Of a stretch of 64,000 nucleotides of DNA, positions 34,722-43,687 are shown piece after piece; position 1 is the first letter of the stretch, and each line of letters begins with the position of its first letter. Source of the stretch: Thalassorhabdus alkalitolerans (GTDB taxonomy: Bacteria > Bacillota > Bacilli > Bacillales > Marinococcaceae); assembly GCF_042656585.1 (NCBI RefSeq), contig NZ_JBHSPG010000005.1. One strand, written 5' to 3'. The notes under the pieces are model-generated. The model saw only the letters and a list, made by a program, of their open reading frames with translations. It ran no database searches and was not told where the DNA came from. A program made the position numbers and the translations under genes.

Positions 34722-36161
34722 ATGCTTACCTTTTTGCTCGCTATCATTTTGCTGGTCGTTGGATATATATTTTATTCTAAGTTCGTGGAAAAAGTTTTTG
34801 GAATAAATGATAAAAACGAGACTCCAGCCTATACAAAAAACGATAATATGGATTATGTGCCTATGAGCTGGTGGAAAGGCAGCTTAATTCAGCTATTGAA
34901 CATAGCAGGTCTTGGACCCATTTTTGGAGCCGTTACAGGGGCTCTTTATGGTCCTGTTGCTTTTATTTGGATCGTCATTGGATGTATATTCGCCGGAGCT
35001 GTCCATGATTACTTTTCCGGAATGCTTTCATTAAGGCACAAAGGGGCTCAATTCCCTACACTTGTTGGACGTTATTTAGGAAAGACCATGCAATCAGCAA
35101 TAAATATTGTTTCTATTGTCCTTATGATTTTAGTAGCCGCTGCCTTTACAGCCGGGCCGGCCCAATTAATTGCTGAGCTCACTCCTCTTACTTTCTTAAC
35201 TGCCATTATTATTATTTTTGCATACTTTCTACTTGCTGCGGTACTTCCGGTTAACCGCATTATCGGTAAGGTGTACCCGGTGTTTGGAGGCATTCTGATC
35301 TTTATGGCTGTTTCCATTGCCATCGCATTACTTTTCTCTGAACATCAGATTCCAAACCTTACTGTCAGCAATCTGCATCCTCAGGATCTGCCAATTTGGC
35401 CTTTGTTAATGGTTACTATTTCCTGCGGGGCTATCTCAGGATTCCATAGCACCCAGAGTCCCATTATTGCAAGGACTCTAAAAAAAGAGTCAGATGGAAG
35501 AAAAGTTTTCTACGGAGCAATGATTGCAGAAGGAATTATTGCAATGATTTGGGCTGCAGCTGCCATGACCTTTTTTGGTAACACAGGAGGACTTCAAGAA
35601 GCCTTTGCTGCAGGAGGACCAGCTGGAATTGTAAATGAAATTTCAACCAGTCTTCTTGGAACACTTGGTGGAATATTAGCTATTCTTGGCGTTATCATTT
35701 TGCCAATCACGACCGGGGATACGGCTTTACGATCTTCCCGTATGATGCTTACCGAGCTTTTTAGTTCGCTCTTTAAAAATTTATCAGGAAAATGGAAAGT
35801 GGTTCTTGCGACCATCCCTGTCACCATTCCATGTTTCCTGCTGTCTACCATTGATTATACATTTCTATGGAGATATGTCGGGTTTACAAATCAGACAGTA
35901 GCAACCATTATGCTCTGGACAGCCACCATGTATCTTCTTACCAATAACAAGCTGCACTGGATTACCGGTATCCCTGCTCTATTCATGACCGGAATGGTCT
36001 CCACCTATGTGTTTTACGCTCCGGAAGGCTTGAATATGGATTATTATGTATCTCTCGTAATTGGTGCAGTCATTACCGTTTTCGTCTGCATATGGTACAT
36101 CCGCAAAATTGTATCCAACAGGAAAAACCGCTCACAAGATTCGTATACATCAGCGGCATAG
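34722..36161 (+). CDS. cstA: CstA-family carbon starvation carrier (short form)
   Basis: 479-residue membrane protein with about 12-13 helices. Family motifs: NIAGLGPIFGAVTGALYGP, GAVHDYFSGMLSLRHKGAQFP, and FHSTQSPIIARTL in the middle. CstA members take up peptides or pyruvate under carbon starvation. Full-length E. coli-type CstA has about 600-700 residues; this short form lacks the C-terminal extension, which is common in Firmicutes. ACAGGAGGA precedes the ATG. Followed by a strong terminator shared with the convergent gene. Confidence 0.88.
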   Translation: MLTFLLAIILLVVGYIFYSKFVEKVFGINDKNETPAYTKNDNMDYVPMSWWKGSLIQLLNIAGLGPIFGAVTGALYGPVAFIWIVIGCIFAGAVHDYFSGMLSLRHKGAQFPTLVGRYLGKTMQSAINIVSIVLMILVAAAFTAGPAQLIAELTPLTFLTAIIIIFAYFLLAAVLPVNRIIGKVYPVFGGILIFMAVSIAIALLFSEHQIPNLTVSNLHPQDLPIWPLLMVTISCGAISGFHSTQSPIIARTLKKESDGRKVFYGAMIAEGIIAMIWAAAAMTFFGNTGGLQEAFAAGGPAGIVNEISTSLLGTLGGILAILGVIILPITTGDTALRSSRMMLTELFSSLFKNLSGKWKVVLATIPVTIPCFLLSTIDYTFLWRYVGFTNQTVATIMLWTATMYLLTNNKLHWITGIPALFMTGMVSTYVFYAPEGLNMDYYVSLVIGAVITVFVCIWYIRKIVSNRKNRSQDSYTSAA

Positions 36162-36163
36162 AG

Positions 36164-36202
36164 AAAAAGATCTGCTCCCTTTGACTTGGGGCAGATCTTT
36201 TT
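36164..36202. terminator. Bidirectional terminator
   Basis: AAAAAGATCTGC (36164-36175) pairs with GCAGATCTTTTT (36191-36202). T-runs lie on both strands, between the convergent cstA and AbrB-family genes. Confidence 0.9.
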
Positions 36203-37226
36203 ATTTGGCAATCTTTAGTATGATCTTCAAAAGGAAGGGAAGGACCAAGAACAACACCATCACTCTGATCACGTGAAGACTTGAAACAAGTGTTGGTTCA
36301 AGCTGCAGTGCAAAAGCCGTGGAAGCCATCTCAGCGGCCCCTGCCGGAACGGTGCTCAAAAGACTAGTCATATAAGGAAGCGGTGTAAGGAGAAAGAAAA
36401 TGAGTGCCAGACACAAACTAAACAGAAAAAATAACTGAATAACCCCCACACTTGGAAGGCCAATCAACTTTAGGCGATGAAGCGTAACCTTATCAAATCT
36501 AATCCCAATCATGGCCCCAATCAGACCTTGGCCAATGCCTGCTATGTAAGAGGGCGATTCAAGAGGGACCAGAAACTCACCTACTAGAAAACCGATAAAT
36601 ATAGAATACAAAAGAGCTCCCGCGGGGATTTTGACCTTTCGATTCAGAATAATAGAAAGAGAAATGACAACAAATAGAATAGGAAGCAGTAAAGCAAGAT
36701 TCGTATAAGACCCGTTTACTTGAGCTTCTGTTTCTATTACAGGGTAAAAAATGCCAGCTGCAAATGGTATGACAAGGACAAAGAAGGTAATTCTCGCTGT
36801 GTGAAAAGCTGCAACGATACGGTCATCTGCCCCGTATTCCCTGCTGACACTGATCACTTCTGATGCTCCCCCGGGGACACAACAAAAAAAGGCTGTTAAT
36901 ATATCCAAGTCTGTCCATTTATACATCAGCCACCCGAATAAAAGACCTGCAGCCAAGGTCAAGCTAAGCGTTACTAACAATGGAAATAAATAAGTATGTA
37001 AGGTAAAAAACAGTTCTTGATCCATCATAAAGCCTATACTTGTCCCAACCATTGCTAGAGCCATTTGAAAAGGAAGGCCTTCAAATGGAAGCTTTTTATA
37101 AATAAGACCAATTATGATGCCGAAAAGAAGGGATCCAAGCAGCCACCCAGCGGGAATCCCTAAATATGAAAAAAAACCTCCTGCAATAAGTGCAAGGATT
37201 ATATATATGATTTGCTGCCATATCAT
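36201..37226 (-). CDS. AbrB-family (AmoA-like) membrane protein
   Basis: 341 residues from ATG 37226 (MIWQQIIYIILALIAGG), after GAGGGTGAG. About ten hydrophobic helices in two repeated halves. FFCCVPGGASEVISVSREYGAD and the second-half TVPAGAAEMASTAFALQLEP are the repeated signature of the PF05145 'AbrB' membrane family. This family is unrelated to the DNA-binding AbrB despite its name. It is often found next to Tct carriers, as here (68 bases after tctA), and is a probable transporter of unknown substrate. Confidence 0.82.
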   Translation of the reverse strand: MIWQQIIYIILALIAGGFFSYLGIPAGWLLGSLLFGIIIGLIYKKLPFEGLPFQMALAMVGTSIGFMMDQELFFTLHTYLFPLLVTLSLTLAAGLLFGWLMYKWTDLDILTAFFCCVPGGASEVISVSREYGADDRIVAAFHTARITFFVLVIPFAAGIFYPVIETEAQVNGSYTNLALLLPILFVVISLSIILNRKVKIPAGALLYSIFIGFLVGEFLVPLESPSYIAGIGQGLIGAMIGIRFDKVTLHRLKLIGLPSVGVIQLFFLFSLCLALIFFLLTPLPYMTSLLSTVPAGAAEMASTAFALQLEPTLVSSLHVIRVMVLFLVLPFLLKIILKIAK

Positions 37227-37294
37227 AGTGCTCACCCTCTTTACCTTCCAAACACAGTGTTTCCGCGTAAAAAGAGCCACTTTAATAGTGACTC

Positions 37295-38785
37295 TTACTT
37301 CCGGTTCTTAAGATACTTAATAAAACGTATAACAAATGGTGCGAAAAGAGAAATAGCAGCCAGACTTAGAAGAGCTAAAGAAATAGGTTTTGCAGTAAAT
37401 ATTGCCCAGTCCCCGTTTGAAATCTGTAATGCTCTTCTCATATTTTCTTCCATAATTGATCCTAATATCAGTGCTAGAATCAGGGGTGCTGCCGGAAACT
37501 CGTAAAGTCTCATAAACAAACCGATCACACCGAAAATTAGTACAAGAGTAAGGTCAAACGTACTAAAGCTGAGTCCATACACCCCTATCATACAAAATAC
37601 TACAATAAGTGATAATAGCATAGCTCTTGGTAAATTGAGTATTTTTGAAATAAAAGGTATTAACGGTAAATTTAGTATCAGGAGAACAATGTTTCCTATA
37701 TACATACTGGCGATAACACCCCAGAAAACATCTGGCCTGTCTTCGAGCATTAATGGTCCTGGTGTAACTCCCATGACAAGAAGGGCTCCGAGTAATATAG
37801 CTGTGGTTCCTGAACCTGGGACCCCTAAGGTAAGAAGCGGGACAAAGGAACCACCTGATGCAGCATTATTTGCAGCCTCTGGAGCTGCTACACCCTTAAT
37901 GTTTCCTTTTCCAAACGTATGACCATCTTTTGCAATTCGTTTTTCCATACTATAGCCAAGAAATGAACCTATTGTTGCTCCTGCTCCTGGCAAAACTCCT
38001 GTAAAGAAACCTAAAATGGAACTTCTTCCGATTGGTCCGGAAATTTCCTTTACCTCTTTTTTAGAGAGTTTTAGAGAACCTAAATGATTTTGCTTTTTTG
38101 CTTTTCCTCCTCGAAGAAGCATAACAAAAACTTCTGCTAAAGCAAATACACCTAAAGCAACAATTAAAAAGTCAATTCCCTCTAACAATCTTACATTATC
38201 AAAAGTATATCTTGGAGTTCCTGTCTGGCGATCAATACCTATGATTGCTACCATGACTCCAAAAACTGCTGCAATTAGGCCTTTAACAACCGACTTATCG
38301 GATAGGCTAACCACTGCAGTCAAACCAAGGACCATTAAAGCAAAATACTCTGTAGGGCCGAAAGCAACAGCCACGGTGGATAATAGGGGAGCAATAAACA
38401 TTAAGCCTACCACACTGATCGTTCCCCCAATAAAGGATGCATAGGCAGCAAGGGCGAGAGCCTTTCCTGCTTTCCCCTGCTTTGATAAAGGGTAGCCATC
38501 AAAGGACGTTGCAACCGTCCCTGCAACACCTGGAGCATTTAATAATATAGAGGAGGTAGAACCACCAAAAATAGCTCCATAATACACACCTGCCATCAGA
38601 ATTAATCCTGAGGCTGGATCTAACCCGTAAGTGATAGGAATCATCAGTGCTAGAGCACTAATAGGTCCAAGCCCTGGGAGCATTCCTATTACCGTCCCCG
38701 CTATTACCCCGATAAACACAAACATTAAATTTTCCGGCTGAAGTGCTACACTAAAACCATACATAAGTAAATCAAAAGCTTCCAC
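37295..38785 (-). CDS. tctA: Tripartite tricarboxylate transporter, large membrane subunit
   Basis: 496 residues, about 11-12 helices. Family motifs: GTVIGMLPGLGPISALALMIP, YYGAIFGGSTSSILLNAPG (substrate-site repeat) and GVLPGAGATIGSFLGYSMEKR. It forms the translocation pathway of the TTT family, which uses the cation gradient and an extracytoplasmic binding protein. It lies 18 bases after tctB. Substrates in the family include citrate, tartrate and aromatic dicarboxylates. Confidence 0.95.
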   Translation of the reverse strand: MEAFDLLMYGFSVALQPENLMFVFIGVIAGTVIGMLPGLGPISALALMIPITYGLDPASGLILMAGVYYGAIFGGSTSSILLNAPGVAGTVATSFDGYPLSKQGKAGKALALAAYASFIGGTISVVGLMFIAPLLSTVAVAFGPTEYFALMVLGLTAVVSLSDKSVVKGLIAAVFGVMVAIIGIDRQTGTPRYTFDNVRLLEGIDFLIVALGVFALAEVFVMLLRGGKAKKQNHLGSLKLSKKEVKEISGPIGRSSILGFFTGVLPGAGATIGSFLGYSMEKRIAKDGHTFGKGNIKGVAAPEAANNAASGGSFVPLLTLGVPGSGTTAILLGALLVMGVTPGPLMLEDRPDVFWGVIASMYIGNIVLLILNLPLIPFISKILNLPRAMLLSLIVVFCMIGVYGLSFSTFDLTLVLIFGVIGLFMRLYEFPAAPLILALILGSIMEENMRRALQISNGDWAIFTAKPISLALLSLAAISLFAPFVIRFIKYLKNRK

Positions 38786-38803
38786 TGGTCAAGCACCTCC
38801 TTT

Positions 38804-39373
38804 CTAAAACGGCAGAAAACCAGGCGGCAAAAATACACCCAGTGCTCTTGTTAATATAAAATAAAATCCAATGCTGACACTTATAGCAACAATAAAGTTA
38901 ATTAGGTGTTTTCTATATCCGTAATATAGTGTCATAAGAAAAATAAATAGCATTGTGGTCAGAACAAATCCCGCTAATTCTAGAAGAAAAATGTACAAAA
39001 GGACACCGGTTATCGTCACAACCACTTGTACTTTCGGATGCATCCACCAGGATTCAGACTGATCTTGGGTTGGTGTTGTAACATTTTCCTCTGTTTTATC
39101 GCTTACCGAATCCTCCCCATCCTTTCCCAGGTCTTTTGTTTCCTGGGTTTCATCTTCTGTTTCTTCCTGAGGTATATCTCCTTTGTCCTTTTCAAAAAAT
39201 AATAAGACGGAAAGAAACAGCATAGTGAAACCTAGTACTTTTGGAAACAAATCTGCATCTACTGGTCGAGGTATGGGATAAATTGGTATTTGAAAAGCGT
39301 AAAAAGTATAGCCAATTGATAAAATAAAAAGAATAATTGCTATTACCTGGTTTGCCCTTAAAGTCTTAAACAT
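38804..39373 (-). CDS. tctB: Tripartite tricarboxylate transporter, small membrane subunit
   Basis: 189 residues with four hydrophobic helices, as in other TctB subunits, and a long very acidic loop (about 66-105, rich in Glu, Asp and Thr) between helices 2 and 3. That loop is longer than usual and resembles halophile adaptations. AGAGAGGTGATGG precedes the ATG. Forms the membrane complex with TctA. Confidence 0.88.
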   Translation of the reverse strand: MFKTLRANQVIAIILFILSIGYTFYAFQIPIYPIPRPVDADLFPKVLGFTMLFLSVLLFFEKDKGDIPQEETEDETQETKDLGKDGEDSVSDKTEENVTTPTQDQSESWWMHPKVQVVVTITGVLLYIFLLELAGFVLTTMLFIFLMTLYYGYRKHLINFIVAISVSIGFYFILTRALGVFLPPGFLPF

Positions 39374-39476
39374 CTTTCCATCACCTCTCTGCTCCTAGGT
39401 GCGTTACTTTTTATTCACTTTCTGTCATTTCGGTTTACACTCTATGCAGTTGACTCAAATCGTCTATTGGTTGATT

Positions 39477-39530
39477 AAAAAAGAGGGTGAATTGAAAGAC
39501 TAAGGTCCTGCCACCCACCCTCTTTTTATT
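39477..39530 (-). terminator. Intercistronic terminator between tctC and tctB
   Basis: AAAAAAGAGGGTG (39477-39489) pairs with CACCCTCTTTTT (39516-39527) across a 26-base loop. On the minus strand the stem is followed by TTTTTT. It lies after the tctC stop and 100 bases before tctB, so it probably lowers tctBA expression relative to the binding protein. Confidence 0.75.
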
Positions 39531-39546
39531 TAGTAGTTTTTAATAA

Positions 39547-40620
39547 TTACTCTTCTACGATGCCAATATCGGTAAGGACATCCTCAAATTGCTCATATTG
39601 CTCATCTAAGAATTCACCAAACTCATTGCTGTCCTGATAGGCGTCAATCCACCCATGACTTTCTCTTGTTTCCTCCCAGGACTCCGTTTCCAGCATTTCT
39701 GCATACATATTTTCGTAGTATGCTACGGCGCTAGCCGGCATTTCTGGCGGCCCCATGATTCCTCTCCAAATATCAAACGTATAATCGATACCCTGGTCGA
39801 TATAGGTTTCAGCGTCAGGCATACTATCAAGAGGCTCTTCTGAGGATACGGCAATCGGACGAAGCTCGCCTGCTTCCACTTGTCCCATCGCTTCCCCTAC
39901 ACCAGTAGACACCACATCAACGTGTCCTCCTAAAAGGTTAGTCATAGCCTCCCCACCGCCATCAAACGGCACGTAGTTAACATCACCTGCATTCAACCCT
40001 GCTTCAGAGGCAGCACCGGCAAAGGAGATATGGTCCATACTTCCAGCTGAAGAGCCTCCTCCTACACTTACAGATCCTGGATCTTCTTCAATTGCATCGA
40101 AAACATCTTGAATAGACTCAAATTCAGAATCATTTCTGACAAGGACAATTGAATAATCCGTGATTAAACGAGAAACTGGCGTAAAGTCATTATGATCGTA
40201 TTGTGAAGTCCCGCTCAATGGCACTAAGATAATCGGCGGACTTGCTGCAAACAGTAGGTCATCACTCTCCGCCTGAGCTGCAATTTCAGCCCATGCGACC
40301 GCGCCCCCGCTTCCAGGTACGTTTACTGGCGCAAAATTCACTGGAGCTAAATCTTCCTCATCAATCACCTGGGCCGTGGTACGTATTAAGGTGTCCCAGC
40401 CTCCTCCGGCATCTGCGGGTGCAATATACTCAACATTACTGGTTGGCTCCCAATCTTCATCTACCTCTTCTTCAGTGTCATTGGCAGCAGACTCACCATT
40501 TCCATTATCTGCTTCGTCTCCTCCTGCTTGTTCATCGCCGTCACCACAGGCGGCTAATAACAAGACTGTTAAGATAGCTAAAATAGCAATTAAGTTAAAG
40601 CGCTTACAAATTTTACTCAC
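39547..40620 (-). CDS. tctC: Tripartite tricarboxylate transporter, solute-binding lipoprotein
   Basis: 357 residues. A signal peptide with lipobox LLAAC (Cys26) is followed by a strongly acidic linker (residues 27-60). The mature domain is a TctC-type periplasmic binding fold: NVEYIAPADAGGGWDT, NVPGSGGAVAW and GGGSSAGSMDHI. It is lipid-anchored outside the membrane and delivers substrate to TctAB. First gene of the tct unit, with a candidate cre box in its first codons. Confidence 0.93.
   Translation of the reverse strand: MSKICKRFNLIAILAILTVLLLAACGDGDEQAGGDEADNGNGESAANDTEEEVDEDWEPTSNVEYIAPADAGGGWDTLIRTTAQVIDEEDLAPVNFAPVNVPGSGGAVAWAEIAAQAESDDLLFAASPPIILVPLSGTSQYDHNDFTPVSRLITDYSIVLVRNDSEFESIQDVFDAIEEDPGSVSVGGGSSAGSMDHISFAGAASEAGLNAGDVNYVPFDGGGEAMTNLLGGHVDVVSTGVGEAMGQVEAGELRPIAVSSEEPLDSMPDAETYIDQGIDYTFDIWRGIMGPPEMPASAVAYYENMYAEMLETESWEETRESHGWIDAYQDSNEFGEFLDEQYEQFEDVLTDIGIVEE
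40605..40618 (-). promoter_or_regulatory. Candidate cre box at the start of tctC
   Basis: Minus strand TGTAAGCGCTTTAA matches TGNAARCGNWWWCA at 13 of 14 positions and covers codons 2-5 of tctC. A CcpA roadblock here would repress the carrier on preferred sugars. Confidence 0.55.
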
Positions 40621-40670
40621 CTTGTTTCACCCCTTATATATATTTCTTCACCAATGATATCTGAAAATAA

Positions 40671-40704
40671 AAAAAATTGAAGATTATCCAAATAATCTTC
40701 AATT
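40671..40704 (-). terminator. Terminator of the two-component system operon
   Basis: A 13-bp stem (40675-40687 with 40692-40704, loop CCAA) is followed on the minus strand by TTTTTT. It separates the response regulator gene from tctC downstream. Confidence 0.9.
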
Positions 40705-40734
40705 AGTTCTTTATTCTCTTTTTGTTCATTTTGT

Positions 40735-41439
40735 TTACGAGAAGACATACCTTCGTTCTGGCCTACCCACTTCTCCATAAGTGACCTGGACGTGAGCTTT
40801 TTCTGTTGAAATCATATACTCTAAGTATCTTCTGGCAGTAGACCTGCTGGCTCCAATATCCTTTGCAACTGTCACTGCAGTGGCTCCTTCAGCACCCATT
40901 TTCTCTAAAGATGCGTAAACTTTTTCCAAAGTCAGTCGGTCTATTCCTTTCGGTAGGGTGGTCTGCTGTACTGACGCTACAGCAGATGCAGTTCCTCCTC
41001 CTATCAAACCATCTACAATTTCCTGGTCCAATTCTTCTTTTTTTGTGAAAAACTTTCTCTTGTTTTTAAGACGAACCAGGGTCTTCTCCAGTCTTTCTGC
41101 ATTCACCGGTTTTATAATATAATCGAAGATTCCTCCTTTTAATGCTTCCTGAATTGTATTGGCTTCTTTGGCGGCAGTCATCATTATAATTTCCGTTTGA
41201 CGGTACTTTTCCCTTAGCATCCACATTAATTCCAAACCTTCTACATCAGGAATAAACACATCTAATAATATGACATCTATTTCATAGTCAATTTCTTTTA
41301 AAAACTCACTAGTTTCTACTCCACTCCTCGTCATGCCGGCTACCTTAAATCCCGGGACCCGTTCTACAAAAGCTTTATTTATCTCTGCTATCCTGAAATC
41401 ATCTTCTACTATCAATACCGTGTAATTATCTGCTGTCAT
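40735..41439 (-). CDS. Response regulator, CitB/DctR family
   Basis: 234 residues. N-terminal receiver domain with acidic pocket EDD (12-14) and phospho-acceptor Asp60 (ILLDVFIPD), and Lys in IIKPVN. The C-terminal part (about 165-234) has the helix-turn-helix of the CitT/DctR type (VAKDIGASRSTARRYLEYM). It overlaps the kinase gene by four bases. Probable target: the tctCBA operon that follows, in line with related systems where this pair controls citrate or dicarboxylate carriers. Confidence 0.9.
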   Translation of the reverse strand: MTADNYTVLIVEDDFRIAEINKAFVERVPGFKVAGMTRSGVETSEFLKEIDYEIDVILLDVFIPDVEGLELMWMLREKYRQTEIIMMTAAKEANTIQEALKGGIFDYIIKPVNAERLEKTLVRLKNKRKFFTKKEELDQEIVDGLIGGGTASAVASVQQTTLPKGIDRLTLEKVYASLEKMGAEGATAVTVAKDIGASRSTARRYLEYMISTEKAHVQVTYGEVGRPERRYVFS

Positions 41440-43088
41440 CTATACCCCTCTCTTTCTATTCTTCCAGGTTCAGCCTTTGGAATAGATACAATAAAACAAG
41501 CTCCCCCCAACTCACTTTTTTCTAATGTAACCATTCCCCCTAAATTATTAATGGCCTTCATGGTTAGGGCTAAGCCAATCCCTCTATGTTTATCACTTTT
41601 CGTAGAGTACCCTTCCATGAAAATCTTTTCCATTATAAGAGGGGAAACCCCTGGGCCGCTGTCTTCTATTTCAAATACAATTTCTTCTCCCAAATCAGTA
41701 AATGATACATGAATTAAACGATTTTTCTTGTCATTTTCAAGCAAGGATTCACAAGCGTTTTCTATCAAATTTCCAAGAATAGTAATCAAGGCTTCTCGTT
41801 GTTTATCTGTTAAGACAGAGGACAGCTGGCTGTATTTATCAACAGAAAAAGTGATTCCTAATTCATGAGCCCTGTTCATTTTCCCTAATAAAACAGCGCT
41901 TACCATTGAATCGGTTACATTCTCGATGAAGAAGTGAAGCCATCCCTGTTGAGTTTTACTTTCTTGATCAATTAATTCAATAGCTTCAGGGACCTTTCCA
42001 AGCTGGAGAAGGCCAGAAATTGTATAAAGCTTGTTAGAAAACTCATGGGTTTGCGCTCTAAGGCCTTCTGCATACTCTCTTACCTTTGATAACTCTCTTG
42101 AAAGCTCCATTATCTCAGTTTTATTACGGAAAGTAGAGACAGCTCCTAGTACTTTATTCTGGCTTTTGATAGGAACTCTATTTACAACCAGATGATGATC
42201 CTGTAGCCACAGCTCTTTGTTAAAATGGGCTCTTCCTGTAGCCAGAACTTCTATTAAGCCTGTATTTTTTATAATTTCTTGAATGGGTGCCCCTATCACG
42301 TCTTTTTGGTTTTTTTTATCGGATAAATACTCCATCGCTGTTTGATTTATCATTGTAACTGTCCCTTGCTCATTAACTGCTATAATGCCCTCATGGATCG
42401 ACTGGAGAATAGCTTCTTTTTCCTCAAACATGCGGCCAATCTCCGCCGGCTCCAATCCATGAATCGATCGTTTGACATGGTAAGAAATTAGAACAGAACC
42501 AGCTAACCCTCCAAAAGTGATCATCGCTAACAAAATCCATGTGTCCGAGATATACTCTTGAGCAGTCACCTGCACCTCGTCCTCTAAAAAACCAACCGAA
42601 ACAACTCCAATGACAGCGCCTTCATCTGAAAGTACAGGAACCTTCCCTCTTATGGAAAGGCCTAGTGATCCTTCAGCCTGAGACACATACGATTCCCCGT
42701 GTAATAAAGCTGGATCGTTATCGCCGCCGACCATTTTTTGGCCAATCCGTTCCTCAATAGGATGAGAATACCTTATACTGTCCGTGTTCCCAACGACTAT
42801 AAATTGAGCGCCGACTTCCTCTCTAATATCCTCAGCAATTGGCTGAATTATTTCTTCAGGAGACTGTTCATTAAAAGCTGAACGTAATTCCGGAATCATC
42901 GCCACACTTTGAGCAACACTTAACGCCCTGTTGCCCATATGTTGTTCGACATATTGGGAATATTGCTGATGATAATAGTACCCCATAAGTAATATCGTAA
43001 TTAAAATTAATGAACTTGTTAATAAAATCATTTTTTGCAGGAGACTCAACTGGGGTTTCCAGAGAGGAGTTAAGTTGAAATTTTTCAT
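41436..43088 (-). CDS. Sensor histidine kinase, CitA/DcuS family
   Basis: 550 residues. Two membrane helices (about 19-37 and 182-203) flank an extracytoplasmic sCache/PAS domain. That domain includes RYSHP (106-110), the carboxylate-binding motif of CitA/DcuS sensors, and ends GVVSVGFL. A cytosolic PAS domain (about 225-330) follows, then phospho-acceptor His348 in RAQTHEFSNKL and an HATPase domain with NLIENACES and GIGLALTMKA. It senses di-/tricarboxylates outside the cell and phosphorylates the overlapping response regulator. Confidence 0.92.
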   Translation of the reverse strand: MKNFNLTPLWKPQLSLLQKMILLTSSLILITILLMGYYYHQQYSQYVEQHMGNRALSVAQSVAMIPELRSAFNEQSPEEIIQPIAEDIREEVGAQFIVVGNTDSIRYSHPIEERIGQKMVGGDNDPALLHGESYVSQAEGSLGLSIRGKVPVLSDEGAVIGVVSVGFLEDEVQVTAQEYISDTWILLAMITFGGLAGSVLISYHVKRSIHGLEPAEIGRMFEEKEAILQSIHEGIIAVNEQGTVTMINQTAMEYLSDKKNQKDVIGAPIQEIIKNTGLIEVLATGRAHFNKELWLQDHHLVVNRVPIKSQNKVLGAVSTFRNKTEIMELSRELSKVREYAEGLRAQTHEFSNKLYTISGLLQLGKVPEAIELIDQESKTQQGWLHFFIENVTDSMVSAVLLGKMNRAHELGITFSVDKYSQLSSVLTDKQREALITILGNLIENACESLLENDKKNRLIHVSFTDLGEEIVFEIEDSGPGVSPLIMEKIFMEGYSTKSDKHRGIGLALTMKAINNLGGMVTLEKSELGGACFIVSIPKAEPGRIEREGYR

Positions 43089-43196
43089 GGTGCTTCCTCC
43101 CTGTATCAGTTATCTTTTTTCAATTTTTTTCAATCTTTTGTCACTATTATGACATATTTCCTACCAAACATAAATTTTATTTTTTTCTAAATTAGT

Positions 43197-43225
43197 TTGC
43201 ATTCTGGAAAATACCATGATAAGAT
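43197..43225 (+). promoter_or_regulatory. Promoter of the cold-shock gene
   Basis: TTGCAT (43197-43202), 17-base spacer, TAAGAT (43220-43225). The resulting leader is about 107 bases long and contains the hairpin GTGCGGCAATCCGCAC just before the ribosome site, typical of csp leaders. Confidence 0.7.
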
Positions 43226-43339
43226 GTAATTAATTATCTTGACTCGTTGCGATGTAAAGATGAAGTTTTTTCTCTTGAAAGTAATGCAAGATAGTAATAA
43301 TGCGTGCGGCAATCCGCACATATAGGAGGATTTATTCAC

Positions 43340-43540
43340 ATGGAACAAGGTACAGTTAAATGGTTTAATGCAGAAAAAGGTTTTGGTTTTATCGAGCGTG
43401 AAGGTGCAGACGACGTATTCGTACACTTCTCTGCTATTCAAGAGGAAGGCTTCAAAACTTTGGAAGAAGGCCAACAAGTTAGCTTCGAAATCGTTGAAGG
43501 TAACCGTGGACCACAAGCTGCTAACGTTCAAAAAGCGTAA
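43340..43540 (+). CDS. cspB: Cold shock protein
   Basis: 66-residue single OB-fold nucleic-acid chaperone. ATG 43340 follows TAGGAGG. RNP1 is KGFGFIE and RNP2 is VFVHFSAI; GTVKWFNAEKGFGF is the classic Csp N-terminus. It is very close to B. subtilis CspB/CspD (gene symbol used in that sense). Long structured leader, own promoter and terminator. Confidence 0.95.
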   Translation: MEQGTVKWFNAEKGFGFIEREGADDVFVHFSAIQEEGFKTLEEGQQVSFEIVEGNRGPQAANVQKA

Positions 43541-43552
43541 TAGCATATATTA

Positions 43553-43580
43553 AAAGGGACTCGTCAGAGTCCTTTTTTTA
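43553..43580 (+). terminator. Terminator of cspB
   Basis: GGACTC-GTCA-GAGTCC hairpin (43557-43572) followed by seven T. Confidence 0.9.
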
Positions 43581-43634
43581 TTGCGTATACAGTTTTCTTT
43601 TCAGAATAAACAGACCAGATTATTAAAATGACTG

Positions 43635-43667
43635 AAAAAGCCACCGCTTCTAGAGCGGTGGCTTTTT
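43635..43667 (-). terminator. Terminator of the AEC carrier gene
   Basis: AAAAAGCCACCGCT (43635-43648) pairs with AGCGGTGGCTTTTT (43654-43667). It is perfect and has T-runs on both strands, so it also backs up the cspB terminator. Confidence 0.9.
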
Positions 43668-43687
43668 CTGAAGCCCTTAAGAAGTAT

